Shown one piece after another: positions 1 to 7,592 of a stretch of DNA of 47,281 nt. Source of the DNA: Actinomycetes bacterium. GTDB lineage: Bacteria > Actinomycetota > Actinomycetes > Propionibacteriales > Propionibacteriaceae. The stretch lies in NCBI GenBank assembly GCA_023392635.1, contig JAEVYS010000130.1, positions 1 through 47,281 of the forward strand, in the 5' to 3' direction. Positions within the stretch are counted from its first letter, which is position 1. Each line of letters starts with the position of its first letter. Under the pieces are notes generated by a model. The model saw nothing but the letters and a program-made list of their open reading frames with translations. It did no database searches and was not told the origin of the DNA. The position numbers were made by a program, and so were the translations under genes.

Positions 1-1
1 C

Positions 2-1699
2 CTCGGCGCCATGATCATGGGCCCGCTGACCGCGTGGCTGATGAAGAAGATCGACGCCATCTGGGCGGGCAAGATCGCTCCCGGGTTCGAGATGCTGGTC
101 GACAACTTCTCCGCCGGCATCCTGGCCGCGGTCATGGCCATCGCCTCGCTGTTCCTGCTGTCGCCGATCATGCTGGCCATCATGGGGGCGCTGGGCGCGG
201 GGGTCCATGCCTTGATCTCCACCGGCCTGCTGCCCCTGGCGTCGATCCTGATCGAGCCGGCGAAGGTGTTCTTCCTGAACAACGCCATCAACCACGGCGT
301 GCTGACCCCGCTCGGCATCGAGATGGTCAAGGCCTCCGGCAAGTCGATCCTGTTCCTGCTCGAAGCCAACCCCGGCCCGGGTCTGGGTCTGTTGCTGGCC
401 TACTCCGTGTTCGGCAAGGGCAACGCCAAGGCGTCCGCGCCGGGTGCGGCGATCATCCACTTCCTCGGTGGCATCCACGAGATCTACTTCCCGTTCGCCC
501 TGATGCGTCCGCTGCTGATCCTCCCGCTGATCGCGGGCGGCATGACCGGCGTGTTCGTGAACGTGCTGTTCAACGTGGGCCTGCGCGCTCCGGCGGCTCC
601 CGGTTCGATCCTGGCCGTCTACGCCCAGACCGCTCCGGACAGCTTCCTCGGCGTGACGATCTCCTGGATCGCCGCGGCCGCTGTGGTCTTCGTCCTGGCC
701 AGCCTGATCCTTCGACTCGGCAAGGACAAGGGCGAGCCTGGCGACCTCGCCGCAGCCACCGCAGAGATGGAGGCCCTGAAGGGTCGCAAGTCGTCGGTGG
801 CCGGCACGCTCGGTGGACCGTCGGGCGCCGTGAAGACGATCGTGTTCGCCTGCGACGCGGGCATGGGTTCCTCCGCCATGGGCGCCTCGGTGCTCAGGAA
901 GAAGATCCAGGCGGCCGGCTTCAGCGATGTCACCGTGGTGAACAAGGCGATCGCGAACCTGACCGATACCTTCGACATCGTCGTCTCGCACCAGGACCTG
1001 ATCGATCGGGCCAAGCAGAAGACGCCCTCCGCCGTCCATGTGGCGGTCGAGAACTTCATGGCCAGCCCGCGGTACGACGACGTCGTGGAGATGGTGAAGG
1101 AAGCCAACAGCGACCCAAAAGCGTCTGAACCTGCACTGGTAGCGGCGACCACCACGCCGGCCCGGGCCGTCGTCGACGAGCCCGTCACTCCGGCGCCGGT
1201 CACCGAGACGGTTCCCGCGCCGGCCCCGGTCGCCGAACCGGTGGCGAGCGAGCCGGCCGCGGAATCGCACGGGGTGCTGAAGCTGTCCTCGATCGTGCTG
1301 TCGGGGACGGCGAACGACCAGGTGTCGGCGATCGACGAGGCCGGCAAGCTGCTGGTCGATGCCGGCGCCGTCGACACCGGCTACGTCAACTCGATGCACG
1401 ACCGCGAGAGGTCGGTGTCCACGTACATGGGCAACTTCCTGGCGATCCCCCACGGCACCAACGAGGCCAAGGGGCTGATCAGGGAGTCGGCCATCTCCAT
1501 CGTCCGCTACCCCCAGGGCATCGACTGGAACGGCAACCCCGTGAAGTTCGTGATCGGTATCGCCGGCGCGAACGACGAACACCTGGAGCTGCTGAGCAAG
1601 ATCGCCGAAGTGTTCCTCGACGCGGATGCGGTCGCGAGGCTCGAAAGGGCGGATACTGCTCAGCAGATCGCAGACACGTTCGGAAAGGTGAACAGCTAG
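2..1699 (+). CDS. mtlA: PTS mannitol-specific EIICBA permease (5' end cut by window edge)
   Basis: Transports mannitol across the membrane and phosphorylates it to mannitol 1-phosphate. The reading frame is open to the left edge, and comparison with E. coli MtlA suggests that roughly 95 N-terminal residues lie outside the window. Visible order: rest of the membrane IIC domain with its conserved GGIHEIYF motif (about 471-494), IIB domain with phosphocysteine motif ACDAGMGSSAMG (Cys codon 851-853), an Ala/Pro/Val-rich linker (about 1120-1260), and IIA domain with the phosphohistidine in AIPHGT (His codon 1451-1453). All three PTS domains are in one chain, as in E. coli MtlA. The TAG stop is directly followed by the mtlD ATG, so the two are one operon. 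Which regulator controls it cannot be seen here. Confidence 0.95.
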   Translation, partial: LGAMIMGPLTAWLMKKIDAIWAGKIAPGFEMLVDNFSAGILAAVMAIASLFLLSPIMLAIMGALGAGVHALISTGLLPLASILIEPAKVFFLNNAINHGVLTPLGIEMVKASGKSILFLLEANPGPGLGLLLAYSVFGKGNAKASAPGAAIIHFLGGIHEIYFPFALMRPLLILPLIAGGMTGVFVNVLFNVGLRAPAAPGSILAVYAQTAPDSFLGVTISWIAAAAVVFVLASLILRLGKDKGEPGDLAAATAEMEALKGRKSSVAGTLGGPSGAVKTIVFACDAGMGSSAMGASVLRKKIQAAGFSDVTVVNKAIANLTDTFDIVVSHQDLIDRAKQKTPSAVHVAVENFMASPRYDDVVEMVKEANSDPKASEPALVAATTTPARAVVDEPVTPAPVTETVPAPAPVAEPVASEPAAESHGVLKLSSIVLSGTANDQVSAIDEAGKLLVDAGAVDTGYVNSMHDRERSVSTYMGNFLAIPHGTNEAKGLIRESAISIVRYPQGIDWNGNPVKFVIGIAGANDEHLELLSKIAEVFLDADAVARLERADTAQQIADTFGKVNS

Positions 1700-2839
1700 A
1701 TGAAGGCAGTGCACTTCGGAGCAGGCAACATCGGCCGCGGGTTCGTCGGCCTGTTGCTCCACAACGCCGGCTACGACCTGGTGTTCGCCGACGTCGCGGA
1801 CGCGCTGATCCAGCGGCTGAAGGACGCCGACAGCTACGTGGTGCACGAAGTCGGCGAGGACCCGCGGACCCACGAGGTCCGCGGGTTCTCCGCCCTCAAC
1901 TCCGCCTCCGAAGGTGAGGCCCTCACCGCAGCCATCGCCTCCGCCGACATCGTCACGACCGCTGTGGGCGCCCACATCCTCAAGTTCGTCGCCCCGGCGA
2001 TCGCCGCGGGGGTCGCCGCCCGTCCGGCGGACGCGGGCAGGATCGCGGTGATGGCCTGCGAGAACGCCATCAACGGCACCGACATCCTCGCCGCGGAGGT
2101 GCGCAAGAGCTACGCGGGAACCGACCTCGACGAGCGGGTGATCTTCGCGAACACCGCCGTGGACCGGATCGTCCCGAACCAGGACCCCGACGCCGGTCTC
2201 GACGTGACCGTGGAGAACTTCTACGAGTGGGCGATCGAGACCCCGCCCTTCGGCGAGTCGCACCCCGACATCCCGGGCGTCACCTGGGTGCCCGACCTGG
2301 AGCCCTACATCGAGCGCAAGCTCTTCACGGTGAACACCGGCCACGCCACCAGCGCCTGGTTCGGCTACGCAGCCGGCATCGAGAAGATCTCCGACGCCCT
2401 CGCGGACGCCGGGGTCGCGGGCAAGGTGGCCGCGGTGCTGGAGGAGACCGCGTCCCTGATCGTGGCCAAGCACGGCGTGCCCGCCGACACCCAGGCCGCG
2501 TACGTCCAGAAGATCCTCAAGCGCTTCTCGAACCCCTACCTTCCCGACACCACCCTGCGCGTGGGACGTGCCCCGCTGCGCAAGCTGAGCCGCAACGACC
2601 GGTTCATCAGCCCGGCGGCGCAGCTGGCCGAGCGCGGCCTGGCCCATTCCGCCCTGATGGACGCCGTGGGGGCCGGCCTGCGTTTCGACACCCCCGACGA
2701 TCCCGAAGCCGTGGAGTTGCAGGCGCTGCTCGGCTCGGCGAGCGCCGCGGAGGTCGTGGAGAAGGTCACCGGGCTGATCCCCGAGCACCCGCTCTACCCC
2801 GACGTCCTCGCCGTCGTCGAGGCGCGGCAGGCCCACTGA
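1700..2839 (+). CDS. mtlD: Mannitol-1-phosphate 5-dehydrogenase
   Basis: Oxidises mannitol 1-phosphate, the product of the upstream PTS permease, to fructose 6-phosphate with NAD+. The protein has 379 residues, close to E. coli MtlD, and opens with the Rossmann motif HFGAGNIGRGFVG. The family signature is seen further on (VNTGHATSAWFGY, about residues 212-224). The ATG at 1700 abuts the mtlA stop, with a GGAAAGG ribosome site inside the end of mtlA (1682-1688). The pair gives complete mannitol entry into glycolysis. No frameshift or missing motif was noticed. Confidence 0.95.
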   Translation: MKAVHFGAGNIGRGFVGLLLHNAGYDLVFADVADALIQRLKDADSYVVHEVGEDPRTHEVRGFSALNSASEGEALTAAIASADIVTTAVGAHILKFVAPAIAAGVAARPADAGRIAVMACENAINGTDILAAEVRKSYAGTDLDERVIFANTAVDRIVPNQDPDAGLDVTVENFYEWAIETPPFGESHPDIPGVTWVPDLEPYIERKLFTVNTGHATSAWFGYAAGIEKISDALADAGVAGKVAAVLEETASLIVAKHGVPADTQAAYVQKILKRFSNPYLPDTTLRVGRAPLRKLSRNDRFISPAAQLAERGLAHSALMDAVGAGLRFDTPDDPEAVELQALLGSASAAEVVEKVTGLIPEHPLYPDVLAVVEARQAH

Positions 2840-2859
2840 GCGCGTCCGTAACCACCCTC

Positions 2860-2911
2860 GTCATCCCTGCGGATGCCGGGATCTTCGGGCGCCGCGGCGG
2901 CGCGGGGTAAC
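2860..2911. repeat. REP-like pair of intergenic hairpins
   Basis: Two adjacent inverted repeats follow mtlD. The first pairs ATCCC (2863-2867) with GGGAT (2878-2882) around an imperfect inner stem; the second is a GC palindrome, GCGCCG-CGG-CGGCGC, near 2889-2905. The first resembles, on the opposite strand, the hairpin at 43773-43793: both have a GATCCCGG head and a GGGATGA tail. They may terminate mtlAD transcription or be small dispersed palindromes. There is no U-tract. Confidence 0.4.
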
Positions 2912-2960
2912 ATTCAGCGGGCCCGCCCGCCCATGCATCCCGGTCGCCTGGAGGTAGTTG

Positions 2961-3911
2961 ATGAGCGTGCTCGCCGAGACCCTGCTCGGTGATGGTCGCC
3001 GCCTGCGCATCGTGGAGCCGTCCCCGGCGGACGCCGCACAACTGTGCGACCTGATCCGGGAGGCGTTCGGCAACCGTCCGGCCGTCGATCCGCCTCCGCC
3101 GGCCCTCGCGGAGACACCGGACAAGGTTGCTGCGGCGCTGGCCGGCGGCTTCGGCGTCCTCGCACTGGTCGACGGGGAACCCGCCGGCGTGGTGATCGTG
3201 AGTGTCGACGGCCCGATGGCCGGCATCCATCGGGTCTCCGTCCGTCCCGGGTACCAGCGGCAGGGGATCGCCTCGGCCATGATCGAGGTGGCGATCGAGC
3301 TGCTCACGGCCCGCGGGGTCTCGGCGGTCGACCTGATCGCACGGGAGGAGTTCCCGCAGGTGGTGTCGTGGTGGCGCCGGCACGGGTTCGTCGAGGTCGA
3401 CCGCGAGGGCACCAGCCTCACCCTCGCCCGCCAGTTGCCGGTGCGACTCGCGGCCCCGACCGCCGAGGACACCCAGGACATCGGACGGCGGCTGGCCCGC
3501 GTCCTTCGTCCCGGCGACGTCATCATCGCGTCCGGCGACCTGGGCGCCGGCAAGACCACCCTCACCCAGGGACTCGGTGCCGGCCTCGGTGTGACCGGCG
3601 CGATCATTTCGCCCACCTTCGTGCTCTCCCGGGTGCACCCCTCGACGGTCGGTGGCCCGCGGCTGGTGCACGTGGACGCCTACCGGCTCGGGTCGTTCGC
3701 CGAACTCGAGGACCTCGACCTCGAGGTCTCGCTGGACGACTCCGTGACGCTGGTCGAGTGGGGAGCCGGCATCGCGGAGGGCCTCGCCGACGATTACCTC
3801 GAGATCGACATCCGCCGTACCCTCGACCCCGAGGACGAGACCCGCTGGATCTTCCTGACCCCGATCGGTGAGCGCTGGACCGCCGCCCGCGCAGAACTGG
3901 AGGCGCTATGA
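2961..3911 (+). CDS. tsaE: GNAT acetyltransferase-TsaE fusion (t6A biosynthesis ATPase)
   Basis: A 316-residue two-domain protein. Residues about 1-155 look like a GNAT N-acetyltransferase, with the acetyl-CoA motif RPGYQRQGIASAM. Residues about 165-316 are TsaE, the P-loop ATPase that drives the TsaB-TsaD complex making N6-threonylcarbamoyladenosine at tRNA position 37; the Walker A motif GDLGAGKT is residues 192-199. TsaE alone is usually about 150 residues, so this is a true fusion. I chose ATG 2961 because GGAGG lies at 2950-2954; an in-frame TTG at 2958 is the alternative. The ATGA overlap with tsaB shows translational coupling. The substrate of the GNAT half is unknown; RimI is a separate protein two genes on. 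Confidence 0.9.
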   Translation: MSVLAETLLGDGRRLRIVEPSPADAAQLCDLIREAFGNRPAVDPPPPALAETPDKVAAALAGGFGVLALVDGEPAGVVIVSVDGPMAGIHRVSVRPGYQRQGIASAMIEVAIELLTARGVSAVDLIAREEFPQVVSWWRRHGFVEVDREGTSLTLARQLPVRLAAPTAEDTQDIGRRLARVLRPGDVIIASGDLGAGKTTLTQGLGAGLGVTGAIISPTFVLSRVHPSTVGGPRLVHVDAYRLGSFAELEDLDLEVSLDDSVTLVEWGAGIAEGLADDYLEIDIRRTLDPEDETRWIFLTPIGERWTAARAELEAL

Positions 3912-4567
3912 GTGTGGTGCTGGGCATCGACACCGCCACCGACGTGCGGGTCGGCCTCGCGCGCGACGGCGTGGTGGTGGCGCGCGGTGCGGTCGAGGAC
4001 CGTCGCGCGCACGCCGAACAGCTGATGCCGCTGGTGCAACGCGTGCTGGCCGAGGCCGGTGCGTCGTTGGGTGACCTGACCGCCATCGCCGTGGGCGTCG
4101 GGCCCGGACCGTTCACAGGACTGCGGGTCGGCGTGGCCGCGGCCCAGACCCTCGGCGTGGCGCTCGGGGTGGCGGTACGGGGCGCGTGCAGCCTCGACGT
4201 CGTGGCGCGGGAGTGGGCGGCGCGTCCCGACGCTCCCGGCACGGAGTTCGCCGTGGTGGCCGACGCCCGGCGCAAGGAGGTCTACTGGGCCTCCTACGGC
4301 GCGGACGGCAGCCGGCTCGCCGGCCCTTTCGTGACGGCACCGTCCGAGGTGCCGGACGTGCCGCTCGCCGGCCCGGGCGCCACCCTCACCGGACGGGCGT
4401 GCGCCGGCCCCGAGGCGCTCGACGCCGGCCTCCTCGCCGCCGAGACAGCCTCCCTGCCCGACGCGGGCCTGGTGCCGCTCTACCTGCGCCGGCCCGACGC
4501 CGAAGTGCCCACCACCCGGAAGTCGACCCTGCTGGCGCCACGGCTGGCCATGATGGGAAACCGATGA
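3908..4567 (+). CDS. tsaB: tRNA threonylcarbamoyladenosine biosynthesis protein TsaB
   Basis: A 219-residue ASKHA-fold protein that dimerises with TsaD and is needed for t6A37 formation in tRNAs reading ANN codons. The N-terminal GIDTATDVRVGLA and the GVGPGPFTGLRVGVA segment (about residues 62-76) are typical TsaB motifs. It overlaps the fusion gene upstream and rimI downstream by four bases each (ATGA), so the whole series is translationally coupled. The length is normal for the family and nothing appears missing. Confidence 0.93.
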   Translation: MSVVLGIDTATDVRVGLARDGVVVARGAVEDRRAHAEQLMPLVQRVLAEAGASLGDLTAIAVGVGPGPFTGLRVGVAAAQTLGVALGVAVRGACSLDVVAREWAARPDAPGTEFAVVADARRKEVYWASYGADGSRLAGPFVTAPSEVPDVPLAGPGATLTGRACAGPEALDAGLLAAETASLPDAGLVPLYLRRPDAEVPTTRKSTLLAPRLAMMGNR

Positions 4568-5037
4568 TCATCACGCACGCCCGCACCGACGACCTCGCCG
4601 ACATCGTTGCGCTCGAACAGTCCGGCTTCGCGCACGCCGAGCAGTGGTCGGCGGCTGCCTGGGCCGAGGAGCTGACCAGTCCTGACCGTCACGTGGTGGC
4701 CCGGCTCGACCGGGACGCGAGGATCATCGGCGTCGCCACCTTCAGCTGCGTGGAGGACATGGCCGACCTGCACCGCGTGATCGTCCGTCCCGACGCCCGT
4801 GGCCTGGGCATCGGCGCATCACTGGTGCGGGCTGGCCTGGACTGGGCGTCCGCGCTGGGCGCCCGTCGGATGCTCCTCGAGGTCAGTCCCGAGAACGGCT
4901 CGGCGGTCGCGCTGTACCGGCGACTGGAGTTCACGGCGGTCAGCACGCGCCGCGACTACTACGGTCCCGGCCGCGACGCGCTGGTGATGATGCGCACGCT
5001 GGTCGCTGACGACGCCTGGTCGGTGGTGTGCGCATGA
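4564..5037 (+). CDS. rimI: Ribosomal protein S18-alanine N-acetyltransferase-like GNAT
   Basis: A 157-residue GNAT protein between tsaB and tsaD, the standard position for actinobacterial rimI. The acetyl-CoA binding loop is VRPDARGLGIGASLV (about residues 77-91), followed by the C-terminal LEVSPENGSAVALYRRLEF signature seen in RimI. The family member from E. coli acetylates the N-terminal alanine of ribosomal protein S18; substrates in actinobacteria may be broader. It starts at ATG 4564 inside the tsaB stop and ends in an ATGA overlap with tsaD. Neighbourhood and motif both support the call; exact specificity is inference. Confidence 0.88.
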   Translation: MIITHARTDDLADIVALEQSGFAHAEQWSAAAWAEELTSPDRHVVARLDRDARIIGVATFSCVEDMADLHRVIVRPDARGLGIGASLVRAGLDWASALGARRMLLEVSPENGSAVALYRRLEFTAVSTRRDYYGPGRDALVMMRTLVADDAWSVVCA

Positions 5038-6101
5038 GTGACGTGCAGGCACGTTCGGCGGGCGGGCCGCTCATCCTCGGCATCGAGTCGTCCTGCGATG
5101 AGACCGGCGTGGGCATCGTCCGCGGGCACGAACTGCTGGCCAACGAGGTCGCATCGTCGGTGGAGGAGCACGTCCGCTTCGGCGGCGTCGTGCCGGAGGT
5201 GGCCAGCCGCGCGCACCTGCAGGCGTTGGTGCCCACCCTGCGGCGGGCGTGCGAGACGGCCGATATCGACCTCTCCGAGGTCGACGCGATCGCCGTGACG
5301 GCCGGGCCGGGCCTCATGGGCGCCCTCGTCGTGGGGCTGACGGCGGCCAAGGCGCTCGCGGTCGCACTCGACAAGCCGCTGTACGGGCTCAACCACCTCG
5401 TCGGCCACGTCGCCGTGGACCTGCTCGACCACGGCCCGCTCCCGCAGCCGTGCGCGGCCCTCCTCGTGTCCGGGGGCCACACCTCGCTGCTGGGCGTCAA
5501 CGACATCACCGGCGACATTCTGGAGCTGGGCGCCACCATCGACGACGCCGCCGGCGAGGCGTACGACAAGGTGGCCCGGCTGCTCGGCCTGCCGTATCCG
5601 GGCGGTCCGGTGATCGACAAGGCCGCGGCGCAGGGCGACCCGACCGCGATCGCCTTTCCCCGGGGTCTGACCGCCAACAAGGACCAGGCGAAGCACCGCT
5701 TCGACTACTCGTTCTCCGGACTGAAGACGGCCGTGTCCCGGTGGGTGGAGACGAGGCGTCGCGACGGTCTCGACGTACCGGTGAACGACGTCGCCGCGTC
5801 CTTCCAGGAAGCCGTGTGCGACGTGTTGACGGCGAAGGCCGTGGACGCGTGCAACCATCTCGGCACCACCGACATCCTGCTCGGCGGGGGAGTAGCGGCC
5901 AACTCGCGGCTTCGCGCCCTGCTGGAGGAGCGCACGGCTGCCGCCGGCATCACCCTGCGTCGTCCGCGTCCCGCCCTGTGCACGGACAACGGCGCGATGA
6001 TCGCGGTCCTCGGCGCGGAGGTCGTGACCGCGGGGCTGCGTCCGTCCTCCCTGGAGATCGGTGCCAACTCCGGCCTGCCGGTGGGCACCGTCCTGGTGTA
6101 G
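5034..6101 (+). CDS. tsaD: tRNA N6-adenosine threonylcarbamoyltransferase TsaD
   Basis: Transfers threonylcarbamoyl from threonylcarbamoyl-AMP to A37 of tRNA, with TsaB and TsaE. The N-terminus shows GIESSCDETGVGIV; the metal-binding HxxxH motif is in NHLVGHVAV (about residues 118-126); GGGVAANSRLR and CTDNGAMIA near the C-terminus complete the ATP/metal site. Length is 355 residues from ATG 5034, normal for the family. That start gives an ATGA overlap with rimI; an in-frame GTG at 5028 is less likely. The order tsaE-tsaB-rimI-tsaD followed by groES-groEL1 is, from memory, also that of Mycobacterium tuberculosis. Confidence 0.96.
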   Translation: MSDVQARSAGGPLILGIESSCDETGVGIVRGHELLANEVASSVEEHVRFGGVVPEVASRAHLQALVPTLRRACETADIDLSEVDAIAVTAGPGLMGALVVGLTAAKALAVALDKPLYGLNHLVGHVAVDLLDHGPLPQPCAALLVSGGHTSLLGVNDITGDILELGATIDDAAGEAYDKVARLLGLPYPGGPVIDKAAAQGDPTAIAFPRGLTANKDQAKHRFDYSFSGLKTAVSRWVETRRRDGLDVPVNDVAASFQEAVCDVLTAKAVDACNHLGTTDILLGGGVAANSRLRALLEERTAAAGITLRRPRPALCTDNGAMIAVLGAEVVTAGLRPSSLEIGANSGLPVGTVLV

Positions 6102-6583
6102 TGGCGTACACGCCGATCATCGGCACGATCGGCTACCTGGTGGCCGACGGGCGGGTCCTCCTGGTGCACCGCACGCGGGACGGCGACGTCCATGCGGGCA
6201 AGTGGAACGGGCTGGGCGGAAAGCTGGAGGCCGGTGAGGACATCTGGTCCAGCCTGTGCCGGGAGCTCCACGAGGAGGCCGGCATCACGGTCACGTCGGC
6301 CCGGCTGCGGGGGACGGTCTCCTGGCCCGGCTTCGGCAAGGACGGCGAGGACTGGTTCGGCTTCATCTTCGTCGTCGACGGCTGGGACGGGACCCCGCCG
6401 GCCGTGAACGACGACGGGCCCCTGGTCTGGCACGACCTGTCCGGGCTTGACGACCTGCCCATGTGGGAGGGCGACCGGCAGTGGCTGCCGCTGGTGTTCG
6501 GCGACGGACCGGTCTTCCACGGCGTCATGCCGTACGTGGACGGCCGCCCGGCGAGCTGGAGCTACGTGGAGGCCGACGACTGA
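6101..6583 (+). CDS. NUDIX hydrolase, MutT/MTH1-like (probable 8-oxo-dGTP diphosphatase)
   Basis: A 160-residue NUDIX protein with a complete box fitting GX5EX7REUXEEXGU: GKLEAGE, then REL and HEEAGI (about residues 36-58). The downstream tryptophan- and acid-rich segment (MWEGDRQWLPLVF) resembles MTH1-type 8-oxo-dGTP pyrophosphatases, so nucleotide-pool cleaning is the likeliest role. Its GTG start uses the last base of the tsaD TAG stop (GTG 6101-6103), so translation is probably by termination-reinitiation and no separate ribosome site is needed. Another NUDIX substrate cannot be excluded. Confidence 0.85.
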   Translation: MAYTPIIGTIGYLVADGRVLLVHRTRDGDVHAGKWNGLGGKLEAGEDIWSSLCRELHEEAGITVTSARLRGTVSWPGFGKDGEDWFGFIFVVDGWDGTPPAVNDDGPLVWHDLSGLDDLPMWEGDRQWLPLVFGDGPVFHGVMPYVDGRPASWSYVEADD

Positions 6584-6719
6584 CGTGTCGCGTCGGCGGC
6601 CCGGAGGTGCCGCTGGAGGCGATCAGGCCCTGCCACGTTGGCGTTCGCAGAGCTAGCGTGGTTCCTGTCCATGGCGGGTCCATCGGTCGACCGCGGTGAG
6701 ACGGGGAGGAGGGGCGGTC

Positions 6720-7223
6720 GTGAGCACCAACCCGCCTCCCGAGCGCCCCGACTTCGAGCCGCCCGATCCGTCGTGGGTGTGGCCGGGGACCGGCCCGACG
6801 GCTCCACCGCCCCCGGTGCCGGCCGCGAGGATGCCGGGCGCACCGCCGCCGCCGCTGTTCCCCAGCCTGCCGCCCGCCGGATCGGTGGTCCTTCCCCCGG
6901 GCCCGTACAAGCAGCCGTCGCCGCCACCGCCGCCCTCGCCGCAGGACGAGCGGGGATCGTTCCTCTTCGGGATGGGGATCTCGCTGGTCACCCTGGCAGT
7001 CGCGTGGTGGATCACGATCGGGCTGGGCTACCGCAGCGGGCAGTCCGGCTTCGAGAGCGGCGCACTGTCGATCGCGACCGCGCTGCTGATCGTGCTCGGG
7101 ATCGTCCTGGTGGTCATCCCACGCACGATGCGCACGGGTGCCGGCGTGCTGGTCGGCTTCATCGTGTCGATGGTGGTCGCCGGCGCCGTCTGGGTCCTCT
7201 TCGTCCTGAACGCGGTCAGCTGA
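6720..7223 (+). CDS. Proline-rich small membrane protein, unknown function
   Basis: A 167-residue protein that I do not recognise. Residues about 1-75 are very rich in proline and likely disordered in the cytoplasm. Three hydrophobic segments follow: about 82-105 (starting MGISLVTLAVAWW), 112-135 (ALSIATALLIVLGIVLVV) and 140-165. GTG 6720 was chosen because GGGGAGGAGGGG lies at 6703-6714; an in-frame GTG at 6696 would place that ribosome site inside the gene. A TAGCGT hexamer at 6655-6660 may be its -10. The tsaD-NUDIX operon ends 136 bases upstream. Confidence 0.75.
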   Translation: MSTNPPPERPDFEPPDPSWVWPGTGPTAPPPPVPAARMPGAPPPPLFPSLPPAGSVVLPPGPYKQPSPPPPPSPQDERGSFLFGMGISLVTLAVAWWITIGLGYRSGQSGFESGALSIATALLIVLGIVLVVIPRTMRTGAGVLVGFIVSMVVAGAVWVLFVLNAVS

Positions 7224-7274
7224 GGTGTGGCGCGGTCGTCACGTGGTCCGGCTGCCTGCGGCTCACACGGTGGG

Positions 7275-7520
7275 CTACGTCGTCGGTGGCACCGGGGCCG
7301 GCGCGACCTGCTTGCGCGGACGCCCCACGGCCAGGCCGAGCAGGAAACCCCCGAGCAGCAGGCCGGCGGCACCGATGGCCAGGGGCAGCGTTGCGGTCTG
7401 CACGTCGGCGCTGCGGAGCGCGTCCAGGGCGAGCCACTGCCGATAGGAGATCCAGCCGCCCCAGATGACGCAGCCCAGCCCTGCGAGAACCAGCAGGACG
7501 CCGAAGAACGCGCTCACCAT
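7275..7520 (-). CDS. Small two-helix membrane protein, unknown function
   Basis: An 81-residue protein with two hydrophobic helices: residues about 1-22 (MVSAFFGVLLVLAGLGCV) and about 44-66 (LAIGAAGLLLGGFLLGLAVG), then a basic/proline C-tail. ATG 7520 is preferred because GAGGG (7529-7533) lies eight bases upstream; in-frame ATGs at 7526 and 7535 are alternatives. It is divergent from the methyltransferase gene at 7593 and convergent with the gene ending at 7223. I do not recognise the family. Confidence is moderate because the protein is short. Confidence 0.6.
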   Translation of the reverse strand: MVSAFFGVLLVLAGLGCVIWGGWISYRQWLALDALRSADVQTATLPLAIGAAGLLLGGFLLGLAVGRPRKQVAPAPVPPTT

Positions 7521-7580
7521 CGACATTGCCCTCATGGGCCGATCATAGGGAGCGGTTCTGCCCGTGGCGATGGCCCCGGC

Positions 7581-7586
7581 TAGGTT
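7581..7586 (+). promoter_or_regulatory. -10 element of a leaderless gene
   Basis: TAGGTT lies exactly six bases before the GTG at 7593, so transcription is expected to begin at the start codon. There is no ribosome site upstream of that GTG. Confidence 0.55.
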
Positions 7587-7592
7587 TCTGCC

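Noticed and set aside
5249..6100. Upstream in-frame extension of the NUDIX gene into tsaD
   Set aside because: The extension is an alternative frame of tsaD; the NUDIX fold starts at GTG 6101.
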